NCBI GenBank assembly: GCA_025800305.1
Contig: JAOXRY010000462.1
Location: forward strand, 1 to 20,770
DNA from: Campylobacterales bacterium
GTDB taxonomy: Bacteria > Campylobacterota > Campylobacteria > Campylobacterales > SZUA-545
Direction of reading: 5' to 3'
DNA length: 20,770 nt
The notes beneath the pieces are model-generated. The model searched no databases. It was not told where the DNA came from and saw only the letters and a program-made list of their open reading frames with translations. Both the position numbers and the translations under genes were made by a program. Of this stretch, positions 7,270 to 14,206 are shown one piece after another (within the stretch, counting starts at the first letter, position 1; each line of letters opens with the position of its first letter).

Positions 7270-7547
7270 TTGCTCAACTCCTCTTTCTTTTTAAATAGTC
7301 CCTCATCTTTTGGGTTTCTTCTTGGTTTTTGTTTGTATATGTCAATGCCATCAAAAAGATGTTTGTATTCGATTTTTTTGTCAACCAGCTCTCCTAGTAG
7401 AACAGAGATAATGGCTAGATTTTTTGGGATTCTTTCTTTGGTAGATAGATTGGTTAATGAGTTAGGTGTAGCTTTAATCAAAGTTGCAAATTCTTTGATA
7501 TTAAGTCCCGCTTTTCCTATGTTTCTTGTAAATTCACCGTAATTCAT
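7266..7547 (-). CDS. Small HTH (XRE-like) controller of the methyltransferase operon
   Basis: This 93-residue protein starts at the ATG at 7547, four bases after GGAGG (7552-7556); the upstream TTG-type extension to 7601 has no such support. The segment YGEFTRNIGKAGLNIKEFAT and following LIKATPNSLTNLSTKERIP looks like a lambda-repressor-type HTH, with a basic C-terminal tail rich in Lys. It overlaps the methyltransferase start by four bases. This position and size match controller (C) proteins of restriction-modification systems, which set the timing of methyltransferase and nuclease expression. A palindrome at 7615-7640 upstream is a possible binding site. Which promoters it acts on is inferred. 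Confidence 0.75.
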   Translation of the reverse strand: MNYGEFTRNIGKAGLNIKEFATLIKATPNSLTNLSTKERIPKNLAIISVLLGELVDKKIEYKHLFDGIDIYKQKPRRNPKDEGLFKKKEELSK

Positions 7548-7614
7548 CAATCCTCCAATTAAATTACTTATATTTATACAATCAATAATCTTAAAAAACA
7601 CTTAAAAATATTAG

Positions 7615-7640
7615 TTAAACAAATATTTATATTTGTTTAA
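7615..7640 (-). promoter_or_regulatory. 26-bp palindrome upstream of the HTH-methyltransferase operon (candidate operator)
   Basis: TTAAACAAATA (7615-7625) and TATTTGTTTAA (7630-7640) are perfect 11-bp inverted repeats around TTTA. They lie about 70-95 bases before the ATG of the controller gene in an AT-rich leader (7557-7690). The site could be the operator of that controller. A TATAAT at about 7657-7662 (minus strand) is one possible -10 element, but the region is so AT-rich that I do not commit to it. Confidence 0.5.
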
Positions 7641-7767
7641 TTTACATAAATATATTATTATATGTGTAGAAATAACAATATTTTATTTGTTGTATTTTGA
7701 TTTATTTAAAATAGTCTTTCTCATATAGTAAAAAGAAAAGGGGTTTAATAGAATTGATTTACTATAA

Positions 7768-7923
7768 AAAGAACATCAAGCTTATGAAAATAGTAGCCAT
7801 ACAGAATTTTCAGAGAAAGAGCCTTCTATTGAAGTGCGTAATATAGATGCTTATTATCCAGCATCAAATAGTGGTAACTTATACATTATTCAAATAATAG
7901 AAACTAACTTAAAAACAAATTAG
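7768..7923 (+). pseudogene. Small gene remnant in the right arm of the island
   Basis: The interval 7641-7998 has no intact gene. Between a TAA (7765-7767) and a TAG (7921-7923) lies a 51-codon open stretch without a start codon, reading EHQAYENSSHTEFSEKEPSI and then EVRNIDAYYPASN and onward. Its residue composition looks more coding-like than the surroundings. I do not recognise it. It may be the end of a lost island gene or chance. Confidence 0.3.
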
Positions 7924-7998
7924 AAATATCACTCCAAAAGGCTTAACAATAGAAATCAAAGCTTTTTGGTGAATTTTAATTATAAAATAGTGAGCAGT

Positions 7999-8046
7999 GC
8001 ACCCAAAACTGCACCCAAAACTGTACCCAAAACTGTACCCAAAGCT
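7999..8046 (+). repeat. Four tandem 12-bp repeats at the right end of the island
   Basis: The units 7999-8010 and 8011-8022 (gcacccaaaact), 8023-8034 (gtacccaaaact) and 8035-8046 (gtacccaaagct) follow each other without gaps. The array ends 36 bases before the tRNA attachment site. Two related units lie at the left end (1927-1950). This fits arm-type binding sites for the missing integrase. Their 12-bp period also makes them translate as a repeat in every frame, so ORFs across them are artefacts. Confidence 0.7.
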
Positions 8047-8082
8047 AAAAAAAGAAAAAAACCAAAACACCAACAAAACCAT

Positions 8083-8167
8083 TGGTGCCGCTGGACGGAT
8101 TCGAACCGTCACAACCGAAGTCATTGGATTTTGAATCCAACGTGTCTACCAATTCCACCACAGCGGC
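8083..8167 (-). tRNA. tRNA-Leu (anticodon CAA)
   Basis: Read on the minus strand, the 85-base gene starts GCCGCTG at 8167 and ends CAGCGGC, A and an encoded CCA at 8083. The seven-pair acceptor stem is perfect. The D arm (GGTAGAC), the anticodon stem TTGGA/TCCAA with loop TTCAAAA (anticodon CAA, reading UUG), an enlarged variable arm of about 13 bases and the T arm GACGG-TTCGAAT-CCGTC are all present. The large variable arm fits leucine. The 3' half of the gene is duplicated at 1764-1818 as the island attachment site. Confidence 0.96.
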
Positions 8168-8223
8168 ATAGATTTGGCTTGTATGTTATCCACATATATC
8201 TTAAACAAACTCTTAAAATTTTA

Positions 8224-8238
8224 GGAACCATATTTGCT
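8224..8238 (+). promoter_or_regulatory. Sigma-54-type promoter for flgL
   Basis: AGGAAC, five bases and TTGCT place the GG (8224-8225) and GC (8236-8237) exactly 12 bases apart, as in -24/-12 sigma-54 promoters (consensus TGGCAC-N5-TTGCW). The predicted start is near 8249, about 26 bases before the flgL ATG. Hook and rod genes in Campylobacterota are commonly RpoN dependent with FlgR as activator. A CGATAT at 8248-8253 resembles a sigma-28 -10 element, but I see no matching -35 element. Confidence 0.7.
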
Positions 8239-8274
8239 TCAATTTGTCGATATATCAAATAAAAAGAGATTCTT

Positions 8275-11103
8275 ATGAGAGTTGCAACAGTTAGTCCTTA
8301 TATTAATTTTAACAATAATCAGCAAGATCTTTTAGGAGATCTTACCAAAGTAAATGACCAGATCTCTTCTGGAAAAAAGATTAAGTATGGTTATGAAGAC
8401 ATGGAAAGTTATCTAGACTTTCTAAAATATGATCATGAAATCAAAGCTCTACAGCAAGTATCTGATACTGCTAGTAAAGCAGAAAGTTTTGCAAACAATA
8501 CAGATACTGCTCTAAGTACTCTTAAAAAAACCCTTGAAAGCTTCAAAGTCAAACTTTTAGACGCAGCTAATGGCTCCCATTCCAAAGCTTCTACAATGGC
8601 AATTGCTAAAGATCTAGAAGCTCTTAGAAACAATATGCTTGATACAGCAAATACTTCAATTGGTGGGAAATACCTATTTTCAGGAACAGATCTAGCAAAC
8701 AAACCTTTTAATGAAGATGGAAAATACTCAGGAAATAATAGCCATATCAATGCAGTAATTGGTGATGGAGTTCAAGTTGCTTATAATACACACGGATTAG
8801 ATCTAGCATATGGATACTCCAGTGATTACTCTAAAAAAATAACAACTAATGTTCAAAAATTCAATATGAGAGAGCTTCACCACAAGGTTTTAGATGATAA
8901 TGAACCTAATGGTGTTGATACTCAAGTACCAATAAAAAAAGATGATTCAATAATGGAGCTTGTCGGTCAACCTGATGACTCTAAATCGACATACTTTTAT
9001 ATTAGAGGAAAAAGACCTGATGGTTCTGGTATAAAAACAAAGTTTGAAATGAACAATAATGGTACTGTTGAAGATCTAATGGACAAAATAGGAAGAGAGT
9101 TTGGAAATACAGAGATCTATAAAGCTGTTAATGTTGAGTTAAACCATTATGGTCAATTTGAGGTTACAGATATCCAATCAGGAAGAATGCTTACAGATTT
9201 TCATATTGTAGGAAGCAATGTTGATACAAATAATCTAAATGAAATCACAGCAACATCAGATGCCCATATCCATAGTTTTATGGAGAGTAGATTTGGACTT
9301 GCAAAAGATAGTGCTACAGTAAGTATGGAACACGATTATTACGATGACAGAATGATTCGTATGAACACAACATTAAGAAGATTTGATACAGAAGAAGTCG
9401 CAACAAAATTTACAAAAACATCAGATCTTTTCCCTCCTGAAGTTGACCAACTAAAAGTTAAGATTAATGGAACAGACTATACAACTAATATTAATAGTAA
9501 TATTTTAGTTGAAGATATGCTTACTGATATTAAGTCTTTGATAAAAACAGCAACAGGAGAAGACGTTGATGTAGAGATCCAAAGTGGTCAGATCTATATT
9601 TTTGATCTTTATAAAAAAGATCCTGTATCTTCTTTCTCTATAACAGCAGTTAACTCTGTCTCAGGTAAAGAAATCAACTCTTTTACAGCAAATGATGGTT
9701 TGGCATATGACAAAGCAAGATTTCAAAAAGATGGGGCAACTTTAACATCTAATGTTTCTCAAGTTGATAGATCGACAAGTACCTATGCAACTGATAAGAC
9801 TCAACTTATCAATGTTGCTTCAATGGAAAACCTTGAAGAACAAGTTATAAAAATGGATTTTTTAGATGTTAACGGGGTAAAAAAAGTTGTAGAAATTACA
9901 CTAAGAGATAATCCTGATGAAAATGGACATCTTTCAACTTTTCAAATAGTAGAACCTGCTGGAAACAGTACTGTTTATGATATCTATGATGAATTTGGAG
10001 AAAAGACTGCTGCATCTCCTTTTACTTACACAGAATTGAGAATCCAAGGTGCTAATCTTGATAGAAGTGAAAGAACCGCTGATGGAGTAACCTATAAACA
10101 GCTTATGAATGTAATGCAAACAGTTATAACTGATACACTACCTACTACTAACGATTTTGATAGTTTTCAAAAAGCTGTCGTTGAATCAGGGAAAAGTGCA
10201 GATGTTAGTCTTAACGAGTTTGGACAAATTGTTATAAAAGACTATACAACATCAGAAAGTAAAGTCCAATTTTCAATGTATGGTGCTGATAGTGATAGAT
10301 TTGATAATTATGATAAAACAATGACAAAAACTCTTAAAGAAACTTTTAAAGGACTTAAAGAAGAACAAGGGTGGAACCTTAAAAATACAGATCTAGACAA
10401 AACTTTAGATGTAACATTTGGTTTTCCTTTTTCTGGTCCTCTAACTATTAGTGGAACAGACTTTCAAGGAAACCCTGCAACTGTTGATCTAGCAAACACA
10501 ACGACTCTTCAAGAACTTATGGATGCGATTGATAATACTTTTGGTGATGGAACAGCAAGTGCAGGTTTTGTTACAGATATTGAAGATAATAATCTAATTT
10601 TAAGAGACAACTCAGAAAATGGAAAAACTCTTGCCAATTTAAACTTTAGTTTTGCAGGTGCAACAATTGATATGCAAGTTGAAAAATCTCCTCCACTAAC
10701 ATTCTCTGCAAACAATGCACTTACTGTAGACAAAGGGAGTATTAACTTTTTTGAGTCTTTAGACAATGCTATTAGTTCTGTTGAGTCTCAAAATGTAAGA
10801 GCAAATTCAGACTCTAGTGATCCAAGAAGTATTGGTGTACAAAACTCCATAGAAGTTGTTGACCATATGCTAGACCATCTTAATAGGCTTCATACTCAAA
10901 ATGGTTCGGTTTCCAATACTCTTATTATGGCAAAAGAGAAGTCTGAACTTATGGAACTAAATACCAAAGAACTTAGTTCAATGGCAATTGATACTGATAT
11001 TGGTGAAGCAATGCTTACTATGAACCAAAGATCTTTAGCGTATCAATCACTTCTGGCTACAATTTCAAAAATCAGCCAATTAAACTTAGTAAATTATATT
11101 TAA
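8275..11103 (+). CDS. flgL: Flagellar hook-associated protein FlgL (HAP3), very long form
   Basis: FlgL forms the second hook-filament junction between FlgK and the flagellin filament, and is exported by the flagellar type III system. The conserved ends are those of the flagellin/FlgL family: the N-terminal coiled region (VNDQISSGKKIKYGYEDMES near residues 26-45; LKKTLESFKVKLLDAANG) with the TSIGGKYLFSGTD motif near residues 127-139, and the C-terminal helix (SSMAIDTDIGEAMLTMNQRS then LAYQSLLATISKI). The middle, roughly residues 180-840, is a large beta-rich insertion. The total of 942 residues is about three times enterobacterial FlgL (about 317), although other Campylobacterota also have long versions. 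No signal peptide is present, as expected for type III export. It is driven by a sigma-54-type promoter and is followed by ftsK after 10 bases. Confidence 0.92.
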   Translation: MRVATVSPYINFNNNQQDLLGDLTKVNDQISSGKKIKYGYEDMESYLDFLKYDHEIKALQQVSDTASKAESFANNTDTALSTLKKTLESFKVKLLDAANGSHSKASTMAIAKDLEALRNNMLDTANTSIGGKYLFSGTDLANKPFNEDGKYSGNNSHINAVIGDGVQVAYNTHGLDLAYGYSSDYSKKITTNVQKFNMRELHHKVLDDNEPNGVDTQVPIKKDDSIMELVGQPDDSKSTYFYIRGKRPDGSGIKTKFEMNNNGTVEDLMDKIGREFGNTEIYKAVNVELNHYGQFEVTDIQSGRMLTDFHIVGSNVDTNNLNEITATSDAHIHSFMESRFGLAKDSATVSMEHDYYDDRMIRMNTTLRRFDTEEVATKFTKTSDLFPPEVDQLKVKINGTDYTTNINSNILVEDMLTDIKSLIKTATGEDVDVEIQSGQIYIFDLYKKDPVSSFSITAVNSVSGKEINSFTANDGLAYDKARFQKDGATLTSNVSQVDRSTSTYATDKTQLINVASMENLEEQVIKMDFLDVNGVKKVVEITLRDNPDENGHLSTFQIVEPAGNSTVYDIYDEFGEKTAASPFTYTELRIQGANLDRSERTADGVTYKQLMNVMQTVITDTLPTTNDFDSFQKAVVESGKSADVSLNEFGQIVIKDYTTSESKVQFSMYGADSDRFDNYDKTMTKTLKETFKGLKEEQGWNLKNTDLDKTLDVTFGFPFSGPLTISGTDFQGNPATVDLANTTTLQELMDAIDNTFGDGTASAGFVTDIEDNNLILRDNSENGKTLANLNFSFAGATIDMQVEKSPPLTFSANNALTVDKGSINFFESLDNAISSVESQNVRANSDSSDPRSIGVQNSIEVVDHMLDHLNRLHTQNGSVSNTLIMAKEKSELMELNTKELSSMAIDTDIGEAMLTMNQRSLAYQSLLATISKISQLNLVNYI

Positions 11104-11113
11104 GGATTTTACC

Positions 11114-13546
11114 ATTTATAAAAAAATACTTTTTTCCGTTCTCTCTGCACTTTCATTCTATTTTTTAGTTGCAGTTTTCACAAATAATCTTACAGGAGGT
11201 TTTGGTAACGATATCTATATCTATACTCATACCTATTTTGGTTTCATATCCTACCTTCTTCCACTATCTATTTTTATAGGACTTTACTATCTTTACAAAG
11301 ATTTAGAGTTTACAAAAAGAAGAGCAGAAATTATTTCTGCCACAATACTCCTTCTGTTTTCATTGATTATGCTTCAAGAGTTTAGCTTTTCAAAGTCTTC
11401 TTATATTGGTCTAATCATCTATCAATCCATTGTACCAATAGGTGGAATTGCTGGATTTGTGATTTTAAATATATTAATTTTTATCTTAGCTATGCATATA
11501 TACTTTGATCTCTCAATTGCACTTTTTAAAGAGATTACAAAAAAAGTTGGTGAAAAGTTTCTTTCCCAGTCATATTTAGAGAAAAAAGAGAAGCTTAAAG
11601 AAGAACTTACACCTAAGTATAAGAAACAACCAGAAGAGATAGAAGAACCTATCCCATCTGAAAATGAAGAAAAAGAAGAAGAAAAGCTTGAAGTAGAAGT
11701 TGACCATGCTAAAGAAATTGAAGAATATCTAGCAAAGAAAAAAGAGGAGATCTTGCAAGTAGATCCTGATGTAGTTGAAGAGTCTCCTTATAGAACAAGA
11801 ACCTTTACCCCATCTAATTCTATAAAAAAACAAGAAGTAAAAAAAATCATCGAAGAGATTAAAGAAGAAGAGTTAGAAGAGAAAAAAGAGGAAGAAAAGC
11901 CTGAGAAACCTGATACAAATACCAAACAAGAAGATCCTCTAGAGAAGTTTTTTCAAGAAGTTCAAACAGTAGATAAGAAGGAAGAACCTCCTTTTGAAAA
12001 ACCACAAATTGAAGAAAAACCAGAAGTTGTTGTAGAAGAAATTCCAACTCCTTCAACAAATGTTCAAATCGTAAAAGAGTTGGAAGAGAATAAAAAACTT
12101 CTTGATGAGATTGAAAAAGGTGAAGTGGAAAAACCAAAAGATTTCAAACTTCCACCTTTAGACTTTTTAGGGAGATCTACTGGAGCCAAAAAAGATGTTA
12201 ATGAAGCTGAGATTGATGCTAAAATTGAAGACTTACTGGAAAAATTAAAAGTATTTAAAATCGAAGGTGATGTTGTAAGAACATATGCTGGACCTGTTGT
12301 AACAACTTTCGAGTTCCGCCCTGCTCCAAACGTCAAAGTTTCAAAGATCTTAAACCTTGAAGATGATATTGCAATGGCACTAAAAGCTCAAACAATCCGT
12401 ATTCAAGCACCAATTCCAGGGAAAGATGTTGTAGGAATAGAGATACCAAATGTGGAAATTGAAACAATTTATCTAAGAGAACTACTGGAAAATCAAAACT
12501 TCCAAGAAGCCTCTTCACCACTAACAATGGCTTTAGGAAAAGATATCGTAGGGAATCCTTTTATTACAGATCTAAGGAAGCTTCCTCACCTTCTTATTGC
12601 AGGAACAACTGGAAGTGGTAAGAGTGTTGGTATCAATGGTATGATTCTCTCCCTTCTGTATAGAAACTCACCTGATAGGTTGAAGTTCTTAATGATAGAT
12701 CCAAAGATGCTGGAATTCTCAATCTATAACGATATTCCTCATCTTCTAACACCTGTAATCACCCAACCAAAACAAGCAATTGCTGCAATGGCAAATATGG
12801 TAGTTGAGATGGATAGAAGATATGCTTTAATGGCTAAAACAAAAACAAAATCATTGGAAAGCTACAACGAAAAAGCAAAAGAGGAAGGTAGAGAAGAGAT
12901 GCCTTTTATTGTTGTTGTTATTGATGAATTGGCAGATCTTATGATGCAAGGTGGAAAAGATGTTGAGATCTCTATTGCTAGACTGGCACAAAAAGCAAGA
13001 GCTTGTGGAATCCACTTAATTATTGCTACACAAAGACCATCAACAGATGTTATTACAGGACTTATTAAAGCTAATCTTCCGTCACGTCTAAGCTATAGAG
13101 TTGGTTCTAAAATTGACTCTAAAGTAATCCTTGATCAAATGGGTGCAGACTCACTTCTTGGACGTGGAGATCTTCTTTTCACACCTCCTGGAACTGTAGG
13201 TCTGGTTAGGCTTCATGCTCCTTGGTCAACAGAGACAGAGATTGATGATATTGTTGAGTTTTTAAAATCACAAAAAGAGGCAGACTATGATCACAGCTTC
13301 TTAGATGAAGGCGGAGACTTAGCAGGTGGAAGCGAAGAGAAAACTGATTACAACGGAAAACTTGATGACCTTTACGAAGAAGCAAAAGAGATTGTAATTA
13401 ATGAGAAGAAAACTTCAATCAGTTATATCCAAAGAAAACTAGGAATTGGCTACAACAGATCTGCAAATATTATTGAACAGTTAGAATTAAAAGGGGTTCT
13501 ATCAGCTCCTAATGCTAAAGGTCAAAGAGAAGTCGTTGGACATTAA
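11114..13546 (+). CDS. ftsK: DNA translocase FtsK, probably with an ATT start
   Basis: FtsK is a septum-anchored motor that pumps chromosomal DNA and activates XerCD/XerH at dif during division. Open frame and coding continue upstream of the first ATG/TTG to a stop at 11090-11092. The only well-placed start is ATT at 11114, seven bases after AAGGA (11102-11106, overlapping the flgL stop). That start gives 810 residues and adds two membrane helices (ILFSVLSALSFYFLVAVF at 5-22 and a second near 50-65), which complete the usual N-terminal membrane domain of four or so helices. A Glu/Lys-rich linker spans about residues 155-330. Then come the motor domain with Walker A GTTGSGKS (497-504) and Walker B VVVIDELAD (Asp604, Glu605), and a winged-helix gamma domain (last 60 residues, ISYIQRKLGIGYNRSANIIE) that reads KOPS-like sites. 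The gene overlaps the next by 35 bases. Confidence 0.9.
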   Translation: MYKKILFSVLSALSFYFLVAVFTNNLTGGFGNDIYIYTHTYFGFISYLLPLSIFIGLYYLYKDLEFTKRRAEIISATILLLFSLIMLQEFSFSKSSYIGLIIYQSIVPIGGIAGFVILNILIFILAMHIYFDLSIALFKEITKKVGEKFLSQSYLEKKEKLKEELTPKYKKQPEEIEEPIPSENEEKEEEKLEVEVDHAKEIEEYLAKKKEEILQVDPDVVEESPYRTRTFTPSNSIKKQEVKKIIEEIKEEELEEKKEEEKPEKPDTNTKQEDPLEKFFQEVQTVDKKEEPPFEKPQIEEKPEVVVEEIPTPSTNVQIVKELEENKKLLDEIEKGEVEKPKDFKLPPLDFLGRSTGAKKDVNEAEIDAKIEDLLEKLKVFKIEGDVVRTYAGPVVTTFEFRPAPNVKVSKILNLEDDIAMALKAQTIRIQAPIPGKDVVGIEIPNVEIETIYLRELLENQNFQEASSPLTMALGKDIVGNPFITDLRKLPHLLIAGTTGSGKSVGINGMILSLLYRNSPDRLKFLMIDPKMLEFSIYNDIPHLLTPVITQPKQAIAAMANMVVEMDRRYALMAKTKTKSLESYNEKAKEEGREEMPFIVVVIDELADLMMQGGKDVEISIARLAQKARACGIHLIIATQRPSTDVITGLIKANLPSRLSYRVGSKIDSKVILDQMGADSLLGRGDLLFTPPGTVGLVRLHAPWSTETEIDDIVEFLKSQKEADYDHSFLDEGGDLAGGSEEKTDYNGKLDDLYEEAKEIVINEKKTSISYIQRKLGIGYNRSANIIEQLELKGVLSAPNAKGQREVVGH

Positions 13547-14162
13547 TCTTTTAAAGTTCTATAAGAATCGCTTAGAGGTTTTAGAAAAATCAGATCTAGA
13601 TTTAGATCTGGTTGATAGAACTTTAGTCTTTGACAACACTTTTGAAAACAAGATTGCCAATCCTATTATGATTATTGGTGAAGCTCCTGGAGCCAACGAG
13701 GTTGAACAAAGGAAACCTTTTGTAGGAATGGCGGGAAAGAATCTTTCAAAAGTTATTGAGAAATCTGGTTTAAATAGAGAAAAAGACTTTTTAATTACCA
13801 ATGCTTTTCCTTTTAGAACATTTCAGCACAGTGATTCTGGGATTAAAAATAGAACTCCTAATACAGCAGAACTTAAGTTTGGAGCCACCCTACTCCTTCA
13901 AGAGATTGAGATTGTAAAACCTAAAATGATTCTTCTTCTTGGTGGATCTTCTAAAAAATCCTTTTTAAAAATTGCTGATAAAAGTGCTACAAAAACCGTA
14001 AAAAATATGGAAAATCACACTGTTTCAGATCTGACATTTGAGACAATAAACTTCACAACAAAAATAGGAATCTCATTCCACCCTAGCCCTCTTGTTTACA
14101 ATATGGCTAAGAAACGTGAACAACTTCAAAACTTTTTTAAAACCTTAAACCAATACTTATAG
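13512..14162 (+). CDS. Uracil-DNA glycosylase superfamily protein (family 4/5-like, lacking cysteines)
   Basis: This 216-residue protein has the UDG superfamily motifs: GEAPGANEVE (56-65, motif 1 with water-activating or substrate contacts), KPFVGMAGKNL (68-78), LITNAFPFRTF (94-104) and HPSPL (190-194, motif 3). Such enzymes remove uracil from DNA at the start of base excision repair. Family 4 enzymes coordinate a 4Fe-4S cluster through four Cys residues, but this protein has no cysteine at all, so it is a cluster-free variant or a divergent family member. The ATG at 13512 lies inside the end of ftsK (35-base overlap); a TTG at 13536 is an alternative. The overlap suggests co-transcription with ftsK. 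Confidence 0.82.
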   Translation: MLKVKEKSLDINLLKFYKNRLEVLEKSDLDLDLVDRTLVFDNTFENKIANPIMIIGEAPGANEVEQRKPFVGMAGKNLSKVIEKSGLNREKDFLITNAFPFRTFQHSDSGIKNRTPNTAELKFGATLLLQEIEIVKPKMILLLGGSSKKSFLKIADKSATKTVKNMENHTVSDLTFETINFTTKIGISFHPSPLVYNMAKKREQLQNFFKTLNQYL

Positions 14163-14206
14163 TATTTAGCTAAAATATCAACCTAAATTTATAATCTAGG
14201 TAAGTT

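Larger units (their letters stand above)
1764..8137. mobile_element. tRNA-Leu-integrated genomic island with defence genes
   Basis: The segment is bounded by direct repeats of the 3' half of tRNA-Leu(CAA): 1764-1818 and 8083-8137. The element lies on the 3' side of the intact tRNA, as expected for tRNA-directed integration, and the right-hand copy keeps the tRNA whole. Related 12-bp repeats (gcacccaaaact type) occur just inside both ends. The cargo is an AbiEii-type toxin-antitoxin pair, a GHKL ATPase-nuclease, a C5 methyltransferase with an HTH controller, and several broken genes. I find no integrase, relaxase or recombinase, so the island is probably a decayed or satellite element that needs an integrase in trans. 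Exact crossover positions inside the repeat cannot be told. Confidence 0.85.

Noticed and set aside
7999..8046. Possible CRISPR-like array
   Set aside because: The units are 12 bp, directly adjacent, without spacers, and no cas genes are near.
8248..8253. CGATAT as a sigma-28 -10 element for flgL
   Set aside because: No suitable upstream -35 was found, and the overlapping sigma-54-type promoter fits much better.
7909..8262. Open frames on both strands across the 12-bp repeats and tRNA, with repeated FGYS or TVPK units
   Set aside because: The repeat period of 12 is divisible by three, so every frame gives a repeated peptide; the frames also run into the tRNA gene.
11859..12527. Minus-strand open frames inside ftsK
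   Set aside because: They are shadows of the Glu/Lys-rich linker and motor region, with no ribosome sites and low-complexity leucine-rich translations.
14190..14195. TATAAT as the hisD promoter
   Set aside because: It is only 11 bases before the ATG with no -35, so it would make an almost leaderless message; hisD may simply be read from upstream.
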